From Gluconacetobacter liquefaciens (GTDB lineage: Bacteria > Pseudomonadota > Alphaproteobacteria > Acetobacterales > Acetobacteraceae), in the NCBI RefSeq assembly GCF_003350405.1, contig NZ_QQAW01000006.1, positions 210,076 through 274,075 of the forward strand: DNA of 64,000 nucleotides. The letters are read 5' to 3'. Below are positions 18,622-28,185 of the stretch, piece after piece. A program made the translations under genes and the position numbers. How positions within the stretch are numbered: the stretch's first letter is position 1; the number at the start of each line of letters is the position of its first letter. The notes under the pieces were generated by a model. The model did no database searches, had not been told where the DNA came from, and saw only the letters and a list, made by a program, of their open reading frames with translations.

Positions 18622-21504
18622 TCAGGCCGCGCCTTCCTCGGCATAGACCGAGATATCGGGGCAGGAACAGACCAGGTTGCGGTCCCCGTAGGCGTTATCC
18701 AGCCGGTTGACCGGCGACCAGTATTTCGACTCCGGCACCACATCGCCCGGCAGGCAGCCCAGCCGCCGGTCATAGGCGCGGTCCCAGTCCGGATCGGTCA
18801 GGTCGCGCACCGTATGCGGCGCATGACGCAGCGGGCTCTGTTCGGCCGTCATCCGCCCCTGCTCGATCTCGCGGATCTCGTCGCGGATCGCGATCATCGC
18901 ATCGCAGAACCGGTCCAGTTCCACCCGCCCCTCGGACTCGGTGGGTTCGATCATGAAGGTACCCGCCACGGGGAAGCTGACCGTCGGCGCGTGGAACCCG
19001 TGGTCGATCAGCCGCTTGGCGATATCGTCCACCGTCACCCCGACCGTATCGCGGATCGGGCGCAGGTCGACGATGCATTCATGCGCCACCCGGCCGTTGG
19101 TCCCGCGATACAGCACCGGATAATGGCCGGCCAGACGGGTCGCGATATAGTTGGAATTCAGAATCGCGACCTCGGTGGCACGGCGCAGCCCCGCATCGCC
19201 CATCAGCATCATGTAGGTCCAGGAAATCGGCAGCACCGCCGCCGAGCCGAACGGCGCGGCCGAAACCGCGTTCGCCCCGCCGTCCTGCGGCGCACCGGGC
19301 AGGAACGGCGCCAGATGCGCGCCCACCCCGATCGGCCCCATGCCCGGCCCGCCGCCGCCATGCGGAATGCAGAAGGTCTTGTGCAGGTTGAAATGGCTGA
19401 CATCGGCGCCATAGGCACCGGGGCGCGACAGCCCGACCTGCGCATTCATGTTCGCGCCGTCCAGATAGACCTGCCCGCCGGCCGCGTGCACCAGGTCGCA
19501 AATCTCGACCACCGATTCCTCGAACACGCCATGCGTCGACGGATAGGTGATCATGATCGCCGCCAGACGGTCGGCATTCTGCGCGATCTTCGCCTTCAGG
19601 TCGGCGATGTCCACATTGCCCTGGTCGTCGCAGGCCACGACCACTACCCGCATCCCCACCATCTGGGCCGAAGCCGGGTTGGTGCCGTGGGCCGAAGCCG
19701 GGATCAGGCAGATATCGCGCCCTTCATCCCCCCGCGAACGGTGATAGGCGCGAATGGCCAGCAGCCCGGCATATTCCCCCTGCGCCCCGGAATTGGGCTG
19801 GAGCGATACCGCGTCATAGCCGCTGATATCCTTGAGCATCCGCTCCAGGTCGCGGAACAGCTCGGCATAACCCTGCTGCTGCGCCTCGGGCGCAAAAGGA
19901 TGGATATCGCAGAATCCCGGCCAGGTGATCGGCATCATCTCGACCGTCGCGTTCAGCTTCATGGTGCACGACCCCAGCGGGATCATCGTGCGATCCAGCG
20001 CCAGGTCACGGTCGGACAGACGGCGCAGATAGCGCAGCATGTCGGTCTCGGACCGATGGGCATGGAACACCGGATGGGTCATGAACCCACCCTGCCGCAA
20101 CAGCCCCTGCGGCAGCAGGCTGTCCGGTGCCGACAGCGTCTGCTCCATCGCCGCTAGGCGCTGCGCGTCGGGGCAGAAGCAGCGCCACACGGCGCGGACG
20201 ATCTCCGGCGTCGTCGTCTCGTCCAGGCTGATCCCGACCCGGTCCTCGTCGATCGCACGCAGGTTCATGCCCGCATCCTCGGCACGGGCGCGAACCAGCA
20301 CGGCCGTGCCGCCGGTCGCCACCGTAATCGTGTCGAAGAACGCATCCGTCTCGACGCGCACCGAGAGCGCACGCAGCCCCGCCGCCAGAATCGCCGTCAG
20401 ACGATGCACCCGCCGCGCGATCGCCGTCAGCCCGTCAGGCCCGTGATAGACCGCATACATCGCGGAAATCACCGCCGGCAGCACCTGCGCGGTGCAGATG
20501 TTCGAGGTCGCCTTCTCGCGGCGGATATGCTGCTCGCGCGTCTGCAACGCCAGCCGATAGGCCGGTTCGCCCCGGCTATCGACCGAAACACCCACCAGAC
20601 GGCCCGGCATGTTGCGCTTGTAGGCATCACGCACGGCCATATACGCCGCATGCGGCCCACCGGCCCCCATCGGCATGCCGTAACGCTGCATCGAGCCCAC
20701 GGCGATATCGGCGCCCAGCACGCCCGGCGATTCCAGCACCGTCAGCGCCAGCGGGTCGGCCGCCATCGCCACCACGGCCTGCGCCGCATGCAGTTTTTCG
20801 ATCCAGGCGCGCGGATCGCGCACCAGCCCCGACGAACCGGGATACTGCAACAGCGCACCGAACACCGCACCGGGGTCCAGGTCGCGCTCGGGGTCGCCCA
20901 CCACGATCCGCCAGCCCATCGGCTCGGCGCGCGTGCGCAGCACCGCCAGCGTCTGCGGATGGCAGTCGGCATCGACGAAGAACCCGTCGGCCTTCGATTT
21001 CGCCACCCGGCGCGCCAGGGCCATCGCCTCGGCCGCCGCCGTCGCCTCGTCCAGCAGCGAGGCATTGGCCACATCCAGCCCGGTCAGGTCGCGGACCATG
21101 GTCTGGAAGTTCAGCAGCGCTTCAAGACGCCCCTGGCTGATTTCCGGCTGATACGGCGTATAGGCCGTATACCAGGCCGGGTTTTCCAGCACGTTGCGCT
21201 GGATGACGCCCGGCAGCACCGTGTTGTAATATCCCTGCCCGATCAGGGACGTCATCACCCGGTTGCGGCCGGCAATCGTACGCAGGCGCGCCAGCGCCTC
21301 GGGCTCGGACAGGCCGGCCCCCAGCCCCATCTCGCCACGCAGGCGGATGGACGACGGCACCGTCTGTTCCATCAGTTCGTCGAGCGAGCCCGCGCCCACG
21401 ACCTCCAGCATGGCGGCGACATCCCGCGCCCCCGGCCCGACATGGCGGGCACAGAAAGCATCGGCGGCGGGCTGCGTGCCCTGCCAGAGAGAAGTGGAGG
21501 TCAC
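18622..21504 (-). CDS. gcvP: Glycine dehydrogenase (decarboxylating), P-protein
   Basis: 960-residue fused-type P-protein that decarboxylates glycine and loads aminomethyl onto GcvH. The N-terminal half begins with the FCARHVGP motif and the C-terminal half holds the pyridoxal-phosphate lysine region [18 protein letters not shown]. Full length for the one-chain form. I choose GTG 21504, with GGAG about 10 bases upstream. A TTG two codons earlier is an alternative. It is the last gene of gcvT-gcvH-gcvP, 110 bases after gcvH, under the upstream glycine riboswitch. Confidence 0.95.
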   Translation of the reverse strand: MTSTSLWQGTQPAADAFCARHVGPGARDVAAMLEVVGAGSLDELMEQTVPSSIRLRGEMGLGAGLSEPEALARLRTIAGRNRVMTSLIGQGYYNTVLPGVIQRNVLENPAWYTAYTPYQPEISQGRLEALLNFQTMVRDLTGLDVANASLLDEATAAAEAMALARRVAKSKADGFFVDADCHPQTLAVLRTRAEPMGWRIVVGDPERDLDPGAVFGALLQYPGSSGLVRDPRAWIEKLHAAQAVVAMAADPLALTVLESPGVLGADIAVGSMQRYGMPMGAGGPHAAYMAVRDAYKRNMPGRLVGVSVDSRGEPAYRLALQTREQHIRREKATSNICTAQVLPAVISAMYAVYHGPDGLTAIARRVHRLTAILAAGLRALSVRVETDAFFDTITVATGGTAVLVRARAEDAGMNLRAIDEDRVGISLDETTTPEIVRAVWRCFCPDAQRLAAMEQTLSAPDSLLPQGLLRQGGFMTHPVFHAHRSETDMLRYLRRLSDRDLALDRTMIPLGSCTMKLNATVEMMPITWPGFCDIHPFAPEAQQQGYAELFRDLERMLKDISGYDAVSLQPNSGAQGEYAGLLAIRAYHRSRGDEGRDICLIPASAHGTNPASAQMVGMRVVVVACDDQGNVDIADLKAKIAQNADRLAAIMITYPSTHGVFEESVVEICDLVHAAGGQVYLDGANMNAQVGLSRPGAYGADVSHFNLHKTFCIPHGGGGPGMGPIGVGAHLAPFLPGAPQDGGANAVSAAPFGSAAVLPISWTYMMLMGDAGLRRATEVAILNSNYIATRLAGHYPVLYRGTNGRVAHECIVDLRPIRDTVGVTVDDIAKRLIDHGFHAPTVSFPVAGTFMIEPTESEGRVELDRFCDAMIAIRDEIREIEQGRMTAEQSPLRHAPHTVRDLTDPDWDRAYDRRLGCLPGDVVPESKYWSPVNRLDNAYGDRNLVCSCPDISVYAEEGAA

Positions 21505-21620
21505 GATCAATATTCTCCGCGACAGAAACAGAAACGGTGTCGAGAAACTGTTTTAACGAACCATCCGCCGGCACACCGAAACGCGGGACCACCCGCATCG
21601 GCACGCCGGCAGAGCAGCCT

Positions 21621-21986
21621 TCAGCCGATCAGGGCAGCGTAGCCATCGGCATCCAGCAGCGCGGCAAGCTGCCCGGCATCGGCGATGCGCAGCTTCAGGA
21701 TCCAGCCCTCGGCCTCCGGGTCGCGGTTGACCAGCGACGGATCGTCCGACAGCGCCGTGTTGAAGCCGACGACGGTGCCCGACACGGGGGCATAGATATC
21801 CGACGCGGCCTTGACCGATTCCACCACGGCGGCGCTGTCGCCCTGCGCGACCTCGGTGCCTTCGTCCTTCGCCTCGACGAAGACCAGCTCACCCAGTTCC
21901 TCGGCAGCATGGGCGGTAATGCCGACGACCGCGACATCACCCTCGACGCGCAGCCACTCATGTTCTTTCGTGTAATAGACAGTCAT
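21621..21986 (-). CDS. gcvH: Glycine cleavage system H-protein
   Basis: 121-residue lipoyl carrier that moves the aminomethyl group between P, T and L proteins. The lipoylated lysine is K59 in VVESVKAASDIYAPVSG. The start at ATG 21986 (MTVYYTKEHEWLRV) matches the family and has GGAG upstream. An upstream in-frame codon would add six unconserved residues. It sits 36 bases after gcvT. Confidence 0.96.
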   Translation of the reverse strand: MTVYYTKEHEWLRVEGDVAVVGITAHAAEELGELVFVEAKDEGTEVAQGDSAAVVESVKAASDIYAPVSGTVVGFNTALSDDPSLVNRDPEAEGWILKLRIADAGQLAALLDADGYAALIG

Positions 21987-22022
21987 GTTCCGATCTCCAT
22001 CCAACAGGTCAGCGTTTGAAAT

Positions 22023-23156
22023 TCAGCGTTTGAAACCGGGCGCCACGAACGGCAGCGCCGCCACGGTAGCCGGCAGGTAGCGCCCGCGCAGTTCGGCGAA
22101 CAGGGGCGTGCCCGTCGCGGCGAACGCCGTCTCCACGTAGCCCATGGCGGCCGGCCCGCCGAAAGTCGGGCCGAACGCGCCGGAGGTCACATGCCCGACC
22201 GGCTGCGTGCCCGCTTCGTCGGCGAACAGCCGCGCCCCGCCCCGTACCGGCGCACGGCCCTCGACCGCGATGCCCACGCGGCGCCGGCTCACACCGCCCT
22301 CGATCTGGCCCAGAATGATGTCGGCACCGGGGAATCCCCCTGCCCGCGCCCCGCTGGCACGGCGGCTTTTCTGGATCGACCATTCCAGCGCGCCCTCGAC
22401 CGGCGTCGTCTCGCGGTCGATATCCGATCCATAGAGGCACAGCCCGGCTTCCAGCCGCAGGCTGTCGCGCGCACCGAGCCCTGCCGGCGCCACCTCGGGC
22501 TCGGCCAGCAGCGCCTCGGCCACCCGCACGGCACCATCGGCCGCCATGCCCAGTTCGAACCCGTCCTCGCCGGTATAGCCGGACCGCGATGCCACGCAGG
22601 GCACGCCCGCCACCTCGAACGCCGCCACATCCATGAAGCGCATGTCCGCCGACGCGGGCGCCAGACGCGCCAGCACGGCCCCGGCCTGCGGTCCCTGCAA
22701 CGCGATCAGCGCCCGATCGGGCAGCGGCTCGACAATGCAATCCTCGCCCAGTGTGGCTGCGATATGCGCCAGATCCGCATCCTTGCAGGCCGCATTGACC
22801 ACCAGGATCAGCGTATCACCCAGCCGCGAGACCATCAGGTCGTCAAGGATTCCGCCCTTGCCGTCGGTCAACTGCGTATAACGCTGGCGTCCCGTCTTCA
22901 GCGACAGGATATCGGCCGGCACCAGCCGCTCCAGCGCCAGCGCCGCGTCCTCGACCCGCCCCGAGCGCGCATGCAGATGCGCCTGCCCCATGTGCGACAC
23001 GTCGAACAGCCCGGCGGCCGTGCGCGTGTGCTGGTGCTCGGCCATCACGCCGGCGCGGTACTGCACCGGCATCTCATAGCCCGCGAACGGCACCATGCGT
23101 CCACCCAGCGACAGATGCAGGTCATAAAGCGGCGTGCGCAGCAGCGAATCGCTCAT
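22023..23156 (-). CDS. gcvT: Glycine cleavage system aminomethyltransferase, T-protein
   Basis: 377-residue tetrahydrofolate-dependent aminomethyltransferase. It opens LLRTPLYDLHLSLGGRMVPF, then has the VSHMGQ segment and SRSGYTGEDGFEL, and closes with the C-terminal barrel (GHVTSGAFGPTFGGPAAMGY). ATG 23156 is chosen because the family begins there. The frame stays open upstream into the leader. It is the first gene of the operon, 127 bases after the riboswitch aptamers. Confidence 0.95.
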   Translation of the reverse strand: MSDSLLRTPLYDLHLSLGGRMVPFAGYEMPVQYRAGVMAEHQHTRTAAGLFDVSHMGQAHLHARSGRVEDAALALERLVPADILSLKTGRQRYTQLTDGKGGILDDLMVSRLGDTLILVVNAACKDADLAHIAATLGEDCIVEPLPDRALIALQGPQAGAVLARLAPASADMRFMDVAAFEVAGVPCVASRSGYTGEDGFELGMAADGAVRVAEALLAEPEVAPAGLGARDSLRLEAGLCLYGSDIDRETTPVEGALEWSIQKSRRASGARAGGFPGADIILGQIEGGVSRRRVGIAVEGRAPVRGGARLFADEAGTQPVGHVTSGAFGPTFGGPAAMGYVETAFAATGTPLFAELRGRYLPATVAALPFVAPGFKR

Positions 23157-23283
23157 GCCGCCCTCCGGGCGCCGACAGCGCCAAGCACGAGGGACGGATC
23201 GCACCGATCCGAATATGAGAAAACAAGGAAAGACGGCCAACGTGACATGAACAGAGCCTCCTGAACCCACAACCGGATCCGAA

Positions 23284-23436
23284 TGCCCCTTCTGTCGGTT
23301 TGCCTGAGATCGCTATCCCGTCGGCGGACGCGCGAGGCGCCTCTCTCCAGAAGTCGAAGCCGGGCGGTCCTTTGGCCTGAGAGTTTCCGGGGCGGTTGCT
23401 CCTTCGGCGCCGGCTCTCGCCAGTCTCTCCCGCGTC
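23284..23436 (-). promoter_or_regulatory. Tandem glycine riboswitch upstream of gcvT
   Basis: Read on the minus strand there are two successive glycine aptamers. The first runs from GCGGGAGAGACTGGC through CGCCGAAGGAGCAA and GGAAACTCTCAGGC to AAAGGACCGC. The second runs from TCTGGAGAGAGG through CGCCGACGGGATA and ATCTCAGGCAAA to CCGACAGAAG. Both keep the GGAGAG and CTCAGGC cores. This is the canonical glycine-binding RNA that turns on gcv genes. The region between it and gcvT (23157-23283) should hold the expression platform, and I did not find a clear U-rich terminator in it. Confidence 0.92.
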
Positions 23437-23568
23437 AGCATCCGGATGCTTCGCATATGTTGCGCAATCAAGTCAATCGTCCACACACCGCTACCGAGGG
23501 GTGGATCGAAAGCCCCCGCCGCCCTACCCTTGCCCCCTGGACACAATACGACAAGGAGGCGCACGACC

Positions 23569-23874
23569 ATGGACGCCAGACCACTGACCATCCTCGCGGA
23601 ATTCACGACAACCGACGAAAACCGCACGAAATTTCTGGAACTCTGCGCCTATGACGCCGAACGCTCGGTCACGGACGAGCCCGGCTGCCACGCCTTCGAC
23701 GTCCTGCTGCCCGAGGACGCACCGCATACCGTCATCCTGCACGAGGTCTATACCGACCGCGCGGCCTTCGACAGCCACATGAAGACACCGCATTTCAAAA
23801 TCTTCGACGACGCCGTGCGCGACCTGGGCATCCAGACGGTCGCGGTGCGCCTGCTGGCGACACACCGCGCCTGA
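23569..23874 (+). CDS. Antibiotic biosynthesis monooxygenase (ABM) fold protein
   Basis: 101-residue protein with the ferredoxin-like ABM fold of YgiN-type quinol monooxygenases: the opening strand LTILAEFTT, the central EPGCHAFDVLLPED-like segment, the VILHEVYTDRAAFDSHMKTPHF strand-helix and a closing strand. It probably acts as a dimer on a small aromatic or quinone substrate, which the sequence does not identify. AAGGAGG lies 10 bases before ATG 23569. It is divergent from the gcv riboswitch and convergent with oxyR, so it is likely a single-gene unit. Confidence 0.82.
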   Translation: MDARPLTILAEFTTTDENRTKFLELCAYDAERSVTDEPGCHAFDVLLPEDAPHTVILHEVYTDRAAFDSHMKTPHFKIFDDAVRDLGIQTVAVRLLATHRA

Positions 23875-23962
23875 CCGCTACCAGCCAGCCCTGTCCGGCC
23901 GTAACGAACCCGGCGGGATCGTCTGGTCGGCCGCGACATGGCGTAAGGCGCCGGGGCGGATT

Positions 23963-24916
23963 TTACCGCTCCGGCTTTTTTTGCGCCGGTCTTTTGGGGC
24001 CTGCACCCAATTCCCGGGCCAGTTGCGCGAAGAGCGGGGCGCGCGGGTCGGTGGCGCGCCACCACAGCCCGATGGTCCGGCCGATTTCGGGCGATGCGAA
24101 CGGGATGGCGCGGGAAAAGCCGCGCGCCTCGGTGTCCGTATCCACCGCCAGCGCCGGCATGACGGCGATTCCCTCGCCGGCATCGACCATGTAGCGCAGC
24201 ATTTCCACGCTGGTCGCGATCGGGCCGTCCAGATCGGGATGGAGCGGGACGGACGGATCGCACAGCGAGACGGTCTGGTCGCGCAGGCAATGGCCGGGAT
24301 CGAGAAGCATCAGGTCCGCACTGTCGAGATCGGCGGACGACAGCACGGATTTCGTGGCCAGCGGGTGGGTCCGGGGGACCAGGACGCGAAACGGCTCGAA
24401 GAAAAGGACGGCGGTGGCGATGCCGGCATCCGGCGCGGGCATCGCCGCGATAACGATATCCAGCGTGTAATCGAGCAGGTGCCGCGTCAGGTCCGCCGTC
24501 CGGTCCTCGGTGAGGCGCAGCGCGATGTCCGGATGAGCGGCGCGAATGTGCCGCAGCAGCGTGGGCATGTAATACGGCGCCAATGTCGGAATGATGCCCA
24601 GCGCCAGGGGGCCGGCCAGAGTGTGCCCGGTGCCGTGCGCCTGTTCCATCAGCACATGCGCATCGCGGACGATGCGTTCGACCAGGGGGATCAGGGCGGC
24701 GCCCCGCCGGGTCGGACGGGCGCCCCGGCGCCCGCGCTCGAAGAGCGTGCAGCCCAGCAGGGCCTCGACCTTGCGGATCTGCTCGCTGAGGCCGGGCTGG
24801 CTGACGCCGCAGACATGCGCAGCCCGCCCGAAATGGCCAGTGCGGCTGACCGCGAGGACATAATCGAGATCGCGCAACGTCAGGCCGGCAAGGGAGCGCG
24901 AAGGAGGCAGGGACAT
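23963..24916 (-). CDS. oxyR: Hydrogen peroxide-sensing LysR regulator OxyR
   Basis: 317-residue LysR-type activator. The N-terminal winged helix-turn-helix (about 14-75) contains HFGRAAHVCGVSQPGLSEQI. The sensing domain carries the OxyR redox pair in GHCLRDQTVSLC, Cys210 and Cys219, with the same 9-residue spacing as E. coli C199/C208. The C-terminal tail is Lys/Pro-rich. ATG 24916 is preferred; a TTG 21 bases upstream lies inside the operator. Divergent katA and the shared OxyR box make katA its probable target, with autoregulation likely. Confidence 0.94.
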   Translation of the reverse strand: MSLPPSRSLAGLTLRDLDYVLAVSRTGHFGRAAHVCGVSQPGLSEQIRKVEALLGCTLFERGRRGARPTRRGAALIPLVERIVRDAHVLMEQAHGTGHTLAGPLALGIIPTLAPYYMPTLLRHIRAAHPDIALRLTEDRTADLTRHLLDYTLDIVIAAMPAPDAGIATAVLFFEPFRVLVPRTHPLATKSVLSSADLDSADLMLLDPGHCLRDQTVSLCDPSVPLHPDLDGPIATSVEMLRYMVDAGEGIAVMPALAVDTDTEARGFSRAIPFASPEIGRTIGLWWRATDPRAPLFAQLARELGAGPKRPAQKKPER

Positions 24917-24919
24917 ACG

Positions 24920-24956
24920 ATAGGAATAGCCTATCAATTTTATAATGAGAATCGAT
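24920..24956. promoter_or_regulatory. OxyR operator between oxyR and katA
   Basis: Four tetranucleotides with strict 7-base spacing: ATAG-N7-CTAT-N7-ATAA-N7-CGAT, against the OxyR consensus ATAG-N7-CTAT-N7-ATAG-N7-CTAT (14 of 16 positions match). It begins 3 bases upstream of the oxyR ATG and lies 61 bases upstream of the katA start, with AT-rich promoter-like sequence (TATAAA near 24962-24967) on the katA side. Confidence 0.85.
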
Positions 24957-25017
24957 TTTATCTATAAATCATGGAGCGGTAGGCATGGATCGTATTCTTT
25001 CCGAAGAGGAAAACGCC

Positions 25018-26472
25018 ATGTCCGACCAGAGTATCCGCCCCGTCCTGACGACCAGCGCCGGCGCACCCGTCCCCGACAACCAGAACAGCAAGAGCGCCGG
25101 CCGGCACGGTCCGCTGCTGCTGGAAAACTATCAATTGCTGGAAAAGCTGGCCCACCAGAACCGCGAACGCATTCCCGAGCGGGTGGTGCATGCCAAAGGG
25201 TCCGGCGCGTATGGCAGCTTTACCGTCACCGGGGACGTCACACGCTATACGAATGCCGCGATCTTCGGCGAGATCGGCAGGACGACCGAGGTACTGGCCC
25301 GCTTTTCCACCGTTGCCGGCGAGCGGGGGGCCGCGGATGCCAAGCGGGACGTGCGTGGTTTCGCGCTGAAATTCTACACCAGCGAAGGCAACTGGGACCT
25401 GGTGGGGAACAACACGCCGGTCTTCTTCATTCGCGACCCGATGAAATTTCCCGATTTCATCCATACGCAGAAGCGTCATCCGCGTACCAACATGCGCTCT
25501 GCGACCGCGATGTGGGATTTCTGGTCCCTGAGCCCGGAAAGCCTGCATCAGGTCGCGATCCTGTTCTCGGACCGCGGATTACCGCGCGGGTATCGCTTCA
25601 TGAACGGCTACGGCAGCCATACCTATTCGTTCTGGAACGATGCGGGCGAACGGTTCTGGGTGAAGTTCCATTTCACGACCCGGCAGGGGCATCGCCACTG
25701 GACCAATGACGAGGCCGCCGGCATTGTCGGCCAGGATCGGGAAAGCGCGCAGCGCGACCTGTATGACGCCATCGAGGGTGGTGATTTCCCGCGCTGGACG
25801 CTGTCGGTCCAGATCATGGCGGAGGCCGATGCCGCGCGGCAATCCTTCGATCCGTTCGACCTGACCAAGGTCTGGCCGCACGCAGATTTCCCACTGGTCG
25901 AGGTGGGCGTCCTGGAGCTGAACCGAAGCCCGGCGCATTATTTCGCGGAAATCGAGCAGGCCTCGTTCTCGCCGTCCAATATCGTGCGCGGAATCGGCTA
26001 TTCGCCCGACAAGGTCTTGCAGGCACGCCTGTTCGCCTATGCCGACGCCCATCGCTATCGCGTCGGCACGCATTACGAAAGCCTGCCGGTCAACCAGCCG
26101 AAATGCCCGGTTCGTACCTATCATGCCGACGGGGCGATGCGTTTCGACGCGCCGCGCGGAACAGATGCGTATTACGAGCCAAACTCGTTCGGCGGACCGG
26201 TGGAAGACGCGCGGGCGAAGGAACCGCCACTGATGCTGGACGGAGCAGCGGGATATTACGACCATCGCACGGGCAATGACGATTACAGCCAGCCCGCCGC
26301 CCTGTTCCGCCTGTTCGACGATGCGCAGAAACAGCGTTTCTTCGCGAATATCGCCGCCGCGATGCAAGGTGTTCCGACCGATATCGTCGAACGCCAGTTG
26401 GGGCATTTCGCCAAGGCCGACCCGGCCTGGGCGGAGGGTGTGCGCCTAGCGTTGGAGCACACCGCCGGCTGA
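25018..26472 (+). CDS. katA: Monofunctional haem catalase (small-subunit type)
   Basis: 484-residue clade 3 type catalase that dismutates hydrogen peroxide. The catalytic His lies in [12 protein letters not shown], the distal region holds [19 protein letters not shown], and the proximal haem Tyr lies in [13 protein letters not shown] 25018 has GAGG at good spacing. An ATG 11 codons upstream is also open. It is expressed away from oxyR through the OxyR operator, so peroxide induction is the expected control. Two hairpins follow the stop before the convergent speE. Confidence 0.95.
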   Translation: MSDQSIRPVLTTSAGAPVPDNQNSKSAGRHGPLLLENYQLLEKLAHQNRERIPERVVHAKGSGAYGSFTVTGDVTRYTNAAIFGEIGRTTEVLARFSTVAGERGAADAKRDVRGFALKFYTSEGNWDLVGNNTPVFFIRDPMKFPDFIHTQKRHPRTNMRSATAMWDFWSLSPESLHQVAILFSDRGLPRGYRFMNGYGSHTYSFWNDAGERFWVKFHFTTRQGHRHWTNDEAAGIVGQDRESAQRDLYDAIEGGDFPRWTLSVQIMAEADAARQSFDPFDLTKVWPHADFPLVEVGVLELNRSPAHYFAEIEQASFSPSNIVRGIGYSPDKVLQARLFAYADAHRYRVGTHYESLPVNQPKCPVRTYHADGAMRFDAPRGTDAYYEPNSFGGPVEDARAKEPPLMLDGAAGYYDHRTGNDDYSQPAALFRLFDDAQKQRFFANIAAAMQGVPTDIVERQLGHFAKADPAWAEGVRLALEHTAG

Positions 26473-26473
26473 T

Positions 26474-26550
26474 CTCCGAAGTCATTCCTGAATTTCGGAG
26501 TCAAGACACCATATTAGCCAGCGGTGGGGAGAGCCCGGGTCATGCTCTCC
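26474..26550. terminator. Paired hairpins between convergent katA and speE
   Basis: Two inverted repeats: CTCCGAA/TTCGGAG (26474-26480 with 26494-26500) and GGAGAGC/GCTCTCC (26528-26534 with 26544-26550). They lie in the 94-base convergent interval, and each is placed to end one of the two facing genes. Confidence 0.55.
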
Positions 26551-26566
26551 CTCCAGGCACCCGATA

Positions 26567-27436
26567 CTACTTCGACGCCGGCAGATGCCTGGCGATATAG
26601 GGCGGCAGGTTGAAGGCGCCGGTATGGATCTCCGGCGTCCAGTAACCGGTCGTCCCCAGGATACCCGCCTGCTCGGCCCGCGCACGGATCGTCTCGACCG
26701 AATGCAGGGCCGGGTTGGTTCCCTTCGCCGCCACGCCCAGCGTCATGAAACCGCCGACATAGGTCGGCACCGCCGCCACATAGGCCGAGACATGCGGAAA
26801 GAACTGCGCCCGACGCAGGCTGGTCTCACGCAGTTCGTCCGCCTGCATGAACGGCACGCCGCACTGGTTCACGATAATGCCGTTGGGCGTCAGGATACGG
26901 GCGCAATGCTCGTAGAACGCATCGGTGAACAGCACCTCTCCCACCCCGATCGGATCGGTGCTGTCGACGATGATGACATCGACCGAGCCACTTTCCGCCT
27001 TGGCAACGTAGTCAATGCCGTCGCCCACGATCACGTCGGCACGCGGGTCGTTCCAGGCATCGCCGGCAATGCCCGGCAGGAACTGCTTGGAGAGTTCGAT
27101 CACCGCACCGTCGATCTCGACCATCACGGCGCGCTCGACACCACGATGCTGCAACACGCGGCGCAGCACGCCACCATCGCCGGCACCGATAATCAGCACG
27201 CTCTTCGCATCACCATGGGCCAGCACCGGCACATGCGTCAGCATTTCCTGATAGACGAACTCGTCACCTTCGGTGATCTGGATCACCCCATCGAGCACGA
27301 GCACGCGACCATGCGTCTCGCTTTCGAAAACCACGATGTCCTGGAAGGGGCTTTTGGTACGGGCCAGTTCCTTGCGAACACGGAAACGCTGCTGCCAGCC
27401 GTCATAGAGTGTTTCGCCGATCCATGCGTCGGTCAT
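26567..27436 (-). CDS. speE: Spermidine synthase (polyamine aminopropyltransferase)
   Basis: 289-residue aminopropyltransferase that makes spermidine from putrescine and decarboxylated S-adenosylmethionine. GAGDGGVLRRVLQHRGV binds the nucleotide, VEIDGAVIELSKQFLP follows, and the catalytic Asp region is VDSTDPIGVGEVLF. It is downstream of speD, which makes its cosubstrate, but a strong terminator separates the two, so readthrough or a separate promoter must supply it. Confidence 0.95.
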   Translation of the reverse strand: MTDAWIGETLYDGWQQRFRVRKELARTKSPFQDIVVFESETHGRVLVLDGVIQITEGDEFVYQEMLTHVPVLAHGDAKSVLIIGAGDGGVLRRVLQHRGVERAVMVEIDGAVIELSKQFLPGIAGDAWNDPRADVIVGDGIDYVAKAESGSVDVIIVDSTDPIGVGEVLFTDAFYEHCARILTPNGIIVNQCGVPFMQADELRETSLRRAQFFPHVSAYVAAVPTYVGGFMTLGVAAKGTNPALHSVETIRARAEQAGILGTTGYWTPEIHTGAFNLPPYIARHLPASK

Positions 27437-27470
27437 TGCCTGTGTCTCCCCGGCACGAAAATGGACACAT

Positions 27471-27495
27471 AAAAAAAGGCCGGACGAATCCGGCC
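27471..27495 (-). terminator. Intrinsic terminator after speD
   Basis: On the minus strand a 7-bp stem GGCCGGA/TCCGGCC with a 4-base loop is followed by seven T residues (27471-27477). It lies between the speD stop and the speE start, 69 bases past speD. Confidence 0.88.
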
Positions 27496-27563
27496 CTTAA
27501 ACTCCTGTGCGGCCTGACGCCGCACCGGACGGACGGGCACCGGCCAGGCCGGCACCCTCGCCA

Positions 27564-28025
27564 TCAGGCGACCCGGCCGCGACGCTGCTCGTCCACGACC
27601 ACCCGGCCCGCCTGGAACAGGCGCTGCATCACCGGGATCGCCAGGTGCGGATCGCACGCGCCGCACATGAAGATGTCGACGGCAGCGAAATTCCGCTCCG
27701 GCCACGTGTGGATCGAAATGTGGCTCTCGGCCAGCACCACCACACCCGACACGCCACCATTGGGCGTGAAGTGATGGAAATGGCTGTGCAGGATCGTCGC
27801 CCCCGCCGTCACCGCCGCTTCGCACAGCGTGCGGTCGATCTGTTCCGGATCATCGAGATTCCGGGCTTCCCAGAGGTCGACGAGAAGATGCGTCCCCGCA
27901 AACTTCATCCCGTCCCGCTCGACGAAATAATCCTTCCGATCCTCGTCAGACGAAGACGGAGCTGAAGACATCTGGATATTGCTCGGGAGTTCCGAGACCA
28001 TCCCCAGCTGAGCAAGTGCGTTCAT
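27564..28025 (-). CDS. speD: S-adenosylmethionine decarboxylase proenzyme
   Basis: 153-residue prokaryotic-type (SpeH-like) pyruvoyl enzyme. Self-cleavage is expected at E100-S101 in LAESHISIHTWPE, converting Ser101 to the pyruvoyl group. The catalytic His and Cys regions HSHFHHFTPNGG and FMCGACDPH are present. A 30-residue N-terminal extension precedes the usual start. The leader contains a 10-bp GC palindrome 43 bases upstream of the ATG. Confidence 0.93.
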   Translation of the reverse strand: MNALAQLGMVSELPSNIQMSSAPSSSDEDRKDYFVERDGMKFAGTHLLVDLWEARNLDDPEQIDRTLCEAAVTAGATILHSHFHHFTPNGGVSGVVVLAESHISIHTWPERNFAAVDIFMCGACDPHLAIPVMQRLFQAGRVVVDEQRRGRVA

Positions 28026-28067
28026 CACGTACCCCCAAACCAGTAGACAGCCTGTTGGGCGGGATCG

Positions 28068-28088
28068 CCCCCTTGGGCCAAGGGGGCC
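28068..28088. repeat. Perfect palindrome in the speD leader
   Basis: GCCCCCTTGG, one central G, then CCAAGGGGGC, a 10-bp perfect inverted repeat with a single-base centre, 43 bases upstream of the speD ATG. It could be an operator or fold in the 5' leader. A second imperfect hairpin with 9-bp arms (28148-28156 with 28175-28183) lies just past the uvrA stop. Confidence 0.5.
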
Positions 28089-28185
28089 GCTGATAAGGCC
28101 TTCCCCCTGTCAACGCAAGAACTTTTGCCCCCCAGCCCCGTTTTTTTTCGCCCCTTTCACACAACCTTCTTTCTCGGGGCGAAAT

